Positions 51,101 through 61,000 of a DNA stretch of 64,000 nt are shown here, in pieces (position 1 is the stretch's first letter; every line of letters starts with the position of its first letter). The translations under genes were made by a program, and so were the position numbers. Under the pieces are notes generated by a model. It was not told the DNA's origin, did no database searches, and was given only the letters and a program-made list of their open reading frames with translations. The DNA lies in contig NC_092521.1 in NCBI RefSeq assembly GCF_037038585.1, forward strand, positions 110,820,605-110,884,604, written 5' to 3'. Origin of the DNA: Patagioenas fasciata (lineage: Eukaryota; Chordata; Aves; Columbiformes; Columbidae).

Positions 51101-54100
51101 ATTCAGTTATAGCACCCATTTTGTTCTACTTACACTATTTTATTTAGCATAAGTAAAATCAGCAGGCAGTAGCATTCAACAGTGATACTTTCAGCTATTC
51201 AACATTTGGCAAGCTTTTACTAGGAAGGCCTCTCTGCAGTGTGGTGGCTTTGGAGAGAAGCAAAGATGAGTCATTAGTCATTTAGCTTAGAGAATATGAG
51301 TACTACAGAAACTTTTGGGACTGTTTTGGAAATGCTACTGACTATGCTTAAAGATGAACGCCACATTCATTGGAGGGCAGTGTTTACGTAAAAGATGTGC
51401 CTTTCACCATTTCTATAAAACCACCTGGAAATTTGGCCAAGGTGAGCATTTGTAAATGCAAAGCAAAACAGCCCCATCCCCAAGCCTCCTCGAAACACTT
51501 TGTACATGCTCAAAATTTTAAATGTAAAGTTTATAATTTGTTTGTGAGGTCTCTGGTACAGAGGGATGCATTCAGTTTTCTAAATGGCCTTCATCTAAAA
51601 ATAGTTATGAAAATTTTAGCTTTTAGTTTGCTTCCTTATCTTTTGTTTGTATAATTTAAATAAATAACAAAGTAACAATCCCCCCCCAAAAACAACCTAC
51701 AGATGAATGAGTGTTTTAAAGTATTCTTAAGCCACATGCAGTGCCATCTCCATATAAGAATGACTCTAGAGAACCAAAATTGTTTTACAATGTAACCACG
51801 TAGCATCTAAAGGAAAATGAGCAGAGCAGAGGTTCCACCTTAAAACAAGAATGGGTATTAAAATGGAACCATTTCGCATACGGATTGCTGAATTACTACT
51901 TAGCAAAGTATAAATGAAATCAACACATACACACTTTGTTCTGCATGAAATCCTATAATCATCCCTTAGTGAAAGATGTGAAACCCCCAAGGACAGGATC
52001 TTCTCCAGTTACCTCGAACTGTGACAAGCCAAACCTGACTTTGCACAAGCGTTAATCTTTATTGATGCACAGCCATCTCCTCTGCCTATGCTTGCTCTTT
52101 TCTAATAAATTATATTACGTAGGCAATCCAAAAGACAGAAAGTGTTATTCAGCAAGGATTTAACAACAAATGAGAGTTCTATAAAAATGGTGCATTTGGA
52201 TTATGTACCCACAGAAAACACAAATATATTCAATTTTTCGTTTTGGCAATACTAACTGCTACAGTCGTAGTACCTGAAAATGAGTCATGGATGATAACTT
52301 TTTGCTTTCTTAGATATTCTCATTATTTAAAATTCTTCCTGTGGACTGTCTTACTAGCAAAAGGAATTTAAAAGAGGGCTATGTCTTTTTCTAAAGAGTT
52401 TTATATTTCTGTTCTATATTCTGGCATACTGGTACAGAAATGCAGTTTGATTTGTGAAACTAAGACTTCCTTTTTAAAAAGAAAAGTCCGTGAAATAATT
52501 ATTTTTCTTCATCCTTTATCAAAGATGATAGAACTCAAAATTAAAATCAATTTCCATCAAAGCAGCATTAATGCTTTAATTCCTCTAGAAGAATTGCATA
52601 TGCCTGACACTTTATCACATCTTTCTTCAGTACATTTTTATTTAATTCAAGGAAAAAGTTAATAACATTTCAGGTTTGAACAGGTATATTCTAATATTTT
52701 AAAATAAAATAAATTTTAAAAGAATTCTTCTCAAAAGCAACGTCATTTGGATCTTCAAGACAAGAAGAGAAAAACATCTACTGTAGTCAATAAACTAAAC
52801 TTTCTCCTTTAAGAATTCCATAATGTTACTTGAAGAATTATTTAATTTCTTGTAGCAGTAAATTATAATGTAAATGCAGTGATAATATCTACTACCAAAA
52901 TTACTAACACAATATGTTTTACAGTAACAACCCTGGGATTTTTCTGGTATTGCCTGGCCACTTAAAATAAGTGAAACAGTACTTCCGCTATTTAATTCTA
53001 TGTGAAATAGGATTAATTTCAACAAAATTGCTGTTGTCAACCAGGGATCACACTGCATTTTTAATAGACTCTGCTGAAACAAAAATCAGCAACGGGGGGT
53101 CTTATAAAGTCCTGTTTGCTATGTCTATTCAGCAGACATCTGTTACAATTAAGTGACACTAATAAACATATTAACATTGAAGTAGGCATCAAGCTAAAAT
53201 GTAAGCTACAGAGAATTTTAATACTACCCTTAAAGTTTCACATGGAAAGGTGGTTTCACACAGAATGTTTCATTTTTCAATCAACTTTACTAATTAGAAC
53301 AAGTTTTTCCAGACAATTCATTCCATCAAAAAATTACCCCATTCAAACAAGTAACTAGTGACCCTTTGCAAGAGCACGGGGAAATTTGTTCCTGCAAGTC
53401 TGTTTCGTGTATTGTTGCTGTGGAGTGAGCTTAACTGATCTGCTTAAGCACAACAGCCAGCTTAGCTGTGAGCCAACCCAGTCACAAGTGGTTGGAAGTA
53501 CAACATTAAAATGAACTCTCAAAAGATTCTCCCGCACATCTATGCCAAATTCTGCCAAGCTCCTTAACAATACTTTCAACTCGGTTATTTTGTATTGCCT
53601 AGCTGGAGTTTAGGGAAAAAAACTTCAATCAAAACACAGAAGGGTTTTGATACTTGCTATGAAAGTATCACGGGCATGTCATTCCTCCGATATCCGTACA
53701 CATACAGACCACGAGTTCTCTGGTGTTCACAACATTTACACGTTTTTCCTCTAGGAACATATTTTCTATTAAGCTGTAGCTTTTCTAACAGTAATTATAA
53801 AATAACTTTGCAAACCACTGGGCCCCCCCACCCATCTCCATAGAAAATGTTCCTATAGGATAAAAGCAAAGAATTGTCCTTAGGACAAGAAAGTATCTAG
53901 GAAAACCAACCATCTTAATCTGAAAAAAAAAATAAATAAAGAAATATATAAGAGCACAACATATTGAAATCCCGTGTTACTTAGAAGGCATTTCTCCAGT
54001 ACACATCCCCTTAGCTATTAACTTCTCTATCGTTTCAAGTGAAATCCAACTGCTTTTCATTAACAAAAAGCATGCTAACATTCTATTACTGCTTATCAGC

Positions 54101-57100
54101 ATAAATGAGCTAAAAGTCTTTTGGAAGGCCAGAGCATTAATCTTGGTTACAGTTATGTTGACTTTAAATTCAATGGAGACTGCTTGTCTTCCTTCAAACA
54201 GCTTAACAATGCACTGTATGGAATTCAGCGTCCTGCTTTTCTCAAGGGTACTTAAAATACACCCGCATAGTCATTTAGCGTATCATTAGAAAAATATTGA
54301 AAAAACCCATTTCAGTGCATCTGAAAAAATTAAACATTCCCTCAGCTTTAATGGATCAGACATTAAGATAGTCTTCTGAAAGACTCAGAAGTACAAATCC
54401 TCAGAGCACAGATATGTAGATAACAACTTCCTAGACTACAATTTATTTCAAATGCTAAGTAAGAGCATATACAGTCTGCAAGGGTCAAAAATTTACTTTC
54501 TAAATGTTATGGTCTGTCAAAAGACTTTCTTGAAAGTGCTGTCTTTGGAAGATAAATGTGTACAGAAAGCAGAGGGGTTCCAGAGCTTATATTAAAGAAG
54601 ATCACACCAACATGGTTGTAACACTATCAGCAAAGGTTCATCTTCGCTAGTGCTGACAGTTGCACCTACCCTCCTTTCCTTGGCTCAGCACAACATTGCA
54701 TAGTAAACAAGCAAGTGAATTTACTGAGAATTTTTCCTGTGTAAGGCTACCATAACATACCAACGTCCGCACAGGCCGAGAAAACTGTACTTCTGTATCT
54801 GATGAGCGGATATATGGGAAGAGAAGCATCTAAATGCATTAAGTTGTAGATACTGTTCTTTTAAGTTCTTGGTTCTCAGACAAATTATCTTTTTTTTTTT
54901 TTTTCCCTTAACCTTTCCAATAAGGCAACCCAAGAACTGAAACACAAACAGAAGGCAACTAACACATTCGAGAAGTTTTCCCCTAAAACTTTTTTAAGAG
55001 CTTCAGTCTTGATTTGAGATTGTCACTTAGAACAATTTGTTAAGTATACTAATAGACACAATGCAAACATTGGTGCAGCAGTTATTTCTGATTACAGTGG
55101 TTTTGCTTCAAGGTTTATCTATTGAATCCTATGATAAATGACAGCAGACTCTTTCTTTAACCAGTAGCACTTCCAGTGAGTAGGATAAATAATGTTCAAG
55201 ACAACACAAGTAATAACATTATCCAGGTCTAAACAACTATAGGTTAAAAAAGCACTTCATTCAGCATCATCAAATAATCCCTATGTTTTCCAGATGATAT
55301 AGACAACTTTTTTTTTTTAAAAGTATAACTAAAGTCTACTACATCTACACAAGACCCTGGCAGGTAATTACTCAGTTAAGAAGCTCTTCACAAAAGAATA
55401 CTTAATGGCTTAGACTCTGAAGTTACACATACAGGTTTCTGTAATATTCAACCCACTAATACCATCTCTCCCTTCCATAGATGTATAAATATACGGTGAT
55501 GAACCCTTATTAAAAAACACCAGTTCTAAAGCATCAGATGTTCTGTTGCTCTTTCTTTCAAAAGAAACTGGAAAAAGCCAGGTACATTGCATACAAATAT
55601 TGAGCTTAAAAGTTATCACCTCTGCTTTTTTCTTTTTATATCTGATGTGTCAGGCATCCCAGACTGTATCTCTACCTTCTTCAGTAAAAGTCCAGATTTC
55701 TTTTTCATTCATTCAGTTTTCACTGATACATAGAAACATGACTGACTCACAGATCAACTCCAGTCTTTACATGCTACCCCTTCAGACTTACCCCTTCAGA
55801 CTTACCCCTTCAACTCCTACTTAAATCCTCTGTCTTGTGCCAACAAACACAAGTCAGAGACTGTTGTAAGGGTGGAGGTCGACAACCACCAATTTGCTAC
55901 CCTCCAGCTGAAGCCGACACTGTAATGCCTCATGGCTTCCCATTCCTCAGCACTTAATATTAACAGTTAGTGGCCAATTTTAAGTTTGTTTTCTGTCAAA
56001 AGTTGATAATCCTTGAAAGACAACCCTCCAGGTAACATGAATATTTCTCTTCATGAAGGCAAAGCACCAGATGTGCCCCTCACTCCTTACGACAGATTCA
56101 ACATCAAGACAAGAAACTTCAAAACCTTAGCAGATAAAGTTAGTGGCCAACAATTAAGTATTTGTTGTTCTTCCCAAGATAAAGCATCTGCCACACAGAC
56201 CATCAAGCTTAATAGAAACTGAAATGTCCTGGAGAAGCTTACAGTCTAGATATGACCTTTAATCCCCTGCATACAGAATGTCAGAAATTTACTAACCTTC
56301 ATACCTGTTTTGTTGCAACATGTCTCTGGAACATGTTGACATTAAAGAAGCATCCAGACATACTGGCTAGAGTCAGGGAATGACTTTTTGTAATTTACAA
56401 CTTAACACACAGCTATTTATCTGGAACAAGGTATGACTGCTTGATGCACATAAAAACTATAATGTTGCTAATTAGTGAACAACCTGGTGACTACTGAACA
56501 ACCTAGTTAATACTTTGAATTTAAAGTGTTTTGCAATTTTAAGGGAATTGAGTTCTAAAAGAAAACTAGCAATTTTGCATTAAAACTATCACAAAACCCA
56601 TTGCTGTTATCAAGCTTTTGATTCTACAGCTCCTGCCATATCCTTAAAGGATCCAGAAATTTAGACTGTATTCTAGTTAGATCTGTGCTGCTAGGGTTTA
56701 AAGCATGTATTTCTGAGTCTCCAATAGCAGCATTTAATCTTCATGGAAAATAGGGAATTAAAAACGCCAGAAGCTCTGTTACGCCGTTGGATTATAACAG
56801 ATACTTGAATATCTCATAAATCATGAATTCCATAGTGGCACAATCAAGCTGAAAAAATGTACTCTGGAAGGAAGTTTGCCTTAGCAGACACATTCTGATT
56901 CCATTTCACTGAACACTAAAGATACAGTTTCTTTTAATCTCCAAATTAGATTAAATTGGGACACAAGATTTCTCACTATTTCTTTTAGTTATCAAGCAAG
57001 AAAAGAGCTGTACAAACTAGATTTATCTTAGCAGACAGGTTAAGTAACTTCTGAACTCTCGACCCTCCCTGTTCCTCTCCTAATTATTTAAAATCCATAA

Positions 57101-58020
57101 AGCTTGAACAGAATCTTAACAGTCATTTGACTGTCTCTTGACACCTACATGCCAAACATAGAAGCCACTGGCATATTATTAGATGAACAATCACAACAGC
57201 TGCAGAGACACCAACCTGGGCAAACTCAAGAAGGAAAAAACAGACAAATGTAGAGTCAAGTTAAATGTCATTTGAAAGAAACTATTCTAGATTGGAATCC
57301 TCTTCCCTTTTCTTTGCCAAAAAGACAATGATTTAGAGAGCTTTTCATTGTAGATCATAGGGGTTTTTGACAGTTTCTTTCTAACAATGAGGTTGCTTCA
57401 ATACCTTTTTCGAAAGTAGTAAAAAACCAAACAGATGTTTTGTCTGTTTTGTCAAGAAACTTCACTTTTTGAACAGATGCTCATTGCATTCCTCTTCCTC
57501 TTATACAAGTAGGGAGTGTACGCAGGTCATATTTCACTTAAGATTTTTTTTAATACACAATTTATACTTCAGCTTTGACAGATACTACATAATTGAAAAA
57601 CTTTATTAGAACGTGCAGTAGTTATGAGACTGCATATAATTTCTTGTAATACTGATTTTTGTAGCGATTCTTTTTGAACTCATGCAAGAGTAACAGGCAA
57701 GCAATAAGATATTTTCACATTATTCATACTGACACACAGTATTTTTACATTATTAGTTTTAAGCAAATACTACAGAATGTTATTCAGGACTCATTAGTAG
57801 TACTTACTATTCCAGGACTAAAATCATCTCTGTCGCAGTTTCATAAACTTCATGCAAGTTAATGACCCAAAGGTTGCATTGTGCCAGCTCAAGGACTGCA
57901 ATTTCGTGGATTATTTCCATCCGACAGTCTTGGCCCTTTCTTCTTTTTCTCATGAATTTTGCTGCAAACTCTCTTTCAGTGTCTTTCTGGATACATTTCC
58001 TCACCACTGCAAACTTTCCC
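41857..58020 (-). CDS. STK17A: STK17A (DRAK1) serine/threonine kinase, six of seven coding exons (5' partial)
   Basis: Minus-strand exons in transcript order are 58020-57808, 51067-50923, 44232-44106, 43397-43349, 43191-43012 and 42190-41857. All introns are GT-AG and all phases join, giving about 348 residues to a TGA stop; human STK17A is 414 residues, so only the first exon is missing. Kinase landmarks in order: GKFAVVRK (end of the glycine loop), [12 protein letters not shown] (ATP lysine), [10 protein letters not shown] (helix C Glu), [13 protein letters not shown] (hinge), VVHLDLKPQN (catalytic loop; HLD replaces HRD, normal for the DAPK family), IVDFGLS (Mg2+ site), GTPEYVAPE (activation segment end) and [11 protein letters not shown]. 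The C-terminal [14 protein letters not shown] is diagnostic of STK17A, not STK17B. The family kinase is autophosphorylating, pro-apoptotic and mostly nuclear. Confidence 0.95.
43012..43191 (-). CDS. STK17A: STK17A exon 6 (kinase C-lobe)
   Basis: The acceptor is tactttaatttag and the donor CCTGA|gtaagt. The 180 bases encode [20 protein letters not shown] then [20 protein letters not shown] and [20 protein letters not shown]. This is the helix F-G-H part of the C-lobe with the typical LLVKKPEDR motif. Confidence 0.95.
43242..43261. repeat. (ATT)n microsatellite
   Basis: About six ATT units in the short STK17A intron between exons 5 and 6, flanked by T runs. Confidence 0.9.
43349..43397 (-). 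CDS. STK17A: STK17A exon 5 (APE motif, 49 bp)
   Basis: This very short exon lies between an acceptor ending cctgaatag and the donor ATGTG|gtaag. It encodes (A)[15 protein letters not shown] plus two bases of a tryptophan. It is too short to be found by open-frame length; it was placed by splice phase and homology to the APE-to-DMW segment of STK17A. Confidence 0.93.
44106..44232 (-). CDS. STK17A: STK17A exon 4 (DFG and activation segment)
   Basis: The acceptor is tttgtttttcag and the donor GTAG|gtaag. The 127 bases encode [20 protein letters not shown] then [20 protein letters not shown] and YV. The metal-binding DFG motif and the activation segment are intact. Confidence 0.95.
44233..50922 (-). 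other. STK17A: STK17A intron between exons 3 and 4
   Basis: AT-rich intron with A/T homopolymers at 44891-44906 and 48986-49002 and a long A-rich, C-interrupted stretch at about 45857-45930. No CR1, LTR or RNA gene was recognised. Confidence 0.75.
50923..51067 (-). CDS. STK17A: STK17A exon 3 (hinge to catalytic loop)
   Basis: The acceptor is ttgttccatag and the donor AAAG|gtaagat. The 145 bases encode (Y)[18 protein letters not shown] then [20 protein letters not shown] and [10 protein letters not shown]. It contains the catalytic-loop aspartate within HLDLK. The phase fits both neighbours. Confidence 0.95.
55775..55813. repeat. 14-bp tandem repeat, just under three copies
   Basis: The unit taccccttcagact is repeated exactly at 55775-55788 and 55789-55802, followed by a partial third copy from 55803. 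It lies in the STK17A intron between exons 2 and 3. Confidence 0.9.
56731..56766. repeat. Copy 1 of a dispersed intronic motif
   Basis: The string catggaaaatagggaattaa with flanking atttaatct is shared with 58223-58258, with one mismatch (ttcatgg versus tccatgg). Origin unknown. Confidence 0.75.
57808..58020 (-). CDS. STK17A: STK17A kinase N-lobe exon (exon 2 by human numbering)
   Basis: The acceptor (minus strand) is ttctttaatttcag and the donor is GAATA|gtaagt. The exon is 213 bases and encodes [20 protein letters not shown] then [44 protein letters not shown] and two bases of the hinge tyrosine. It carries the ATP-binding lysine and the helix C glutamate. The glycine loop starts in the previous exon, which lies outside the window. 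Confidence 0.95.
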
Positions 58021-61000
58021 CTGAAATTAAAGAAGAATTTAAAGTTAGAATTAAGTCTCTTATTGACAACTTTAATATCATCCTTATAAATTAACATTTC
58101 AGGAAACCTGAACTCAATCACTGTTAATGGATACATTTAAAATATGTTCTAAATTTACAAAGATGCCTTTCTGAGTGGTAATCCCTACACTTAAAAGTTA
58201 GGAACACCACAACTCAGAATGCAATTTAATCTCCATGGAAAATAGGGAATTAAAAAACCCTATCAATTCAAGGAACCTAGATTTCAAAAATACAGAATAA
58301 ACAATCTGTGCTAGTTCATAAAATTATGTCACCCTCAAAAATTTCATTAAATAGCTGGAAAAAACAAAGTGTACGAATAGGCATTTTCTATTTTCTGTGT
58401 CTACATCACAATAACCCAGTTAGTTTTCTAAAGTTTCCCACCATATTAAAGGCAACAGCAACTATCACTCTTATTGAATAACTGCTGGAAATCCTGCTCC
58501 ATTTGCCATGTAATATCCAGACTCTGCTCTGTATTTTCAAAGACAGCACTTGATTTTCACCATGATATGTCTCAAACGATGAGTCAGTTATTTGATTGTT
58601 TAACAGTTCTCAATATTCCTTATTCTTGGTCTCACTGTGTAAGTAAGAAACATAGATAATTAACAAAAAATGTAAGCACCTTGGCCAGCATAAAGTTTTC
58701 TAACAAAATTTTTGCAACCATGATAACATCAACACAGACACACACTGAGCAGAACTGAGCACGGTGCTTAACCCACATTAATGAGCGTCATCTCCACCCC
58801 TGACACAACACACAACGGATGAGTTACAGGAAGCCAGCATGCTGGTTAAAACCACGCTGCAGCACTTACGTCAGAAGACTTCCCCACAGCATTTTGGACT
58901 GAAGTGTCTGCTCTAAACTTCCTTGCAGTAGAGTCCCACGCCACCTGCTCCACTAAGTTTCATTCATACAGTATGAATTTTTAAACCAAAAAGGTCTATT
59001 AACTAATCTGTAATCTAATGCAATGATGAATTATCATACTTTAAGGTATAGCAATCTTTTTTTCAGTTATTACCATACATGTATAATGTTGATCAAATCT
59101 ATATTTTTATTTATATGCAAAAATGTTCTTATAAAGCTGCAGGAATTGCTTGAGGGTCTTTATTTTGATTCTTTGTTTAACTGATTGAAGGGTTGCTGAA
59201 ACAAAAATTATAGTCCTCATCTGGTTTGGAATACGGTTACATGAGCTTTGCCTCTCCTACCTCCAAGCTGCAGTTCACAGATTTAACTAATTCAGCTCAT
59301 GTCAAAGTTTTCCCTCTCACAGCTCCTAACCTATTGGCAGACTGCTACCCATGAAATGCAACTGCTAAAAGCAGCTGTGGTCAGCTTACTTAAAATAAGC
59401 ATTTGTTTCAAAATTAGCCAGTATAAACGAATGAAGTCAAATATGATCCCACAAAGTGGGTATTTGCTAGGCAATCTCACCAAAATAATCTGACTTGTAC
59501 TTGCTGATACAGCCATAGTTTTCCTCTAGGAATAATATTTCACATAAGCACACATTATCATCTACTGCACAATAGGTATGAAGACCAGATCAGAGCACAG
59601 CCCAAATGGCTGTGAAGGCAGACAAACAGTAAGAATATGCTTTCAATGTCTTCAATCCTGTTTTTTGGAATAAAGTTCTTAATTACTAATATATACATTA
59701 GGACAATATTATAGTTTTGCAAATGCATTAAAATAATATTATAGAATTTTGTAGCACTATGGTGGTGTGGTCAGAAGATCACTATGAAATGTGTTAATTG
59801 ATATAGAGTTACCACAGACCACCACAGGAGGAAGAGACACCTAAAGGCTAACAACCTGCTAGGAGCCTGCTACACATCTGTCAAAAACCATGTTGGAAGA
59901 AATAACAAACGTGTACAGTACAGATAGCTCATCAGGAAACACTGGAATGTGCTCTCAATCCCCAAAATATTGCATGGACAGTGTTTCTTTTAGGTAGATT
60001 TCTAGGAAGCTTGTGACATTAGTGCTGGTAGCTACAAGTATAAACATCCCTCCAGTATTGCAATCTAAACCACAACAGAGAGCAACCCTCCCCATGTGGG
60101 CAGCAAAAAGGATTTTAAATTGCTCCAAATAAAGACATGCATCTGTACAATCTGTGTGCAATATAAAGGTATAAATTTATCAAAAGCGTTAAAATCCTTA
60201 CTGAAATATTTAGCACCAAAAACAGCACAGGAAAAACAAACAACAAAAAAACAAACCAAAACACTATTGACTACACTGATAAGAAAAAACCCAACAGATA
60301 AGTGAGAGACTAACAGATAAGCTCTTTAACAGCAATTTGTTTTACTGCCTGGTAGATATTAAGCCTTTATTACCAAAAACCTAGACCCCTGGGTTCAGCC
60401 TTCTCTATTTTCTTAAATAGCCTCTGAATGAATGGTTTCCTTACGGTTGAACATTGTCTTAGCGCAGAGTCAAAAGCTTTTAATTCTAGCACTGCTGAAG
60501 TACCTAGAGAAGGCAGTTTAGAAAAGTTTAAAATCTCTATAATACAGCTTTCAAGAAGCATGGCCTTGCTTTGCATTGCATACAAACCCATCTGGAAGCA
60601 TGTTAATTAGCCTAATGAGTAGCAATGTTGCCAATTCATTGCACATTAGTCACTGTGGAAATAAAACAGTATTCACCGGGCAGGAAGAAACAGCAAGAGC
60701 CACCACTGTGTGTGGCCACGCATGTCCTGTTTAGCTGAGCTGGCCAGAAGCCTGACAGGTGACGTAATTAAAAGGACAGGTTACACGGGAGTTCAGACAG
60801 CTGACAAATACTAATTCTTAGTTGTTTAAGACCAAGAATCCTGCCCAGATTCTTTATGGTTATACCTATAATTAGAGCTATTATAACTATAGACTGTAGA
60901 ACTCATCTTTTCTGAATACAATCCCCCAAAAGATCAGACTTGGCAAACCTGACGTTTCTAGCTAATAGAACTAATTACTGTGCAGCAATCTAGATTCATG

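Larger units (their letters stand above)
51068..57807 (-). other. STK17A: STK17A intron between exons 2 and 3
   Basis: AT-rich intronic DNA. It holds a 14-bp tandem triplication at 55775-55813, poly-T tracts (for example 54890-54904), and one copy of a 30-plus-bp motif near 56731 that recurs near 58223. No coding feature was recognised. Confidence 0.75.

Noticed and set aside
41857-58020. Assignment to STK17B (DRAK2) rather than STK17A
   Set aside because: The C-terminus [14 protein letters not shown] and the convergent COA1 neighbour fit STK17A.
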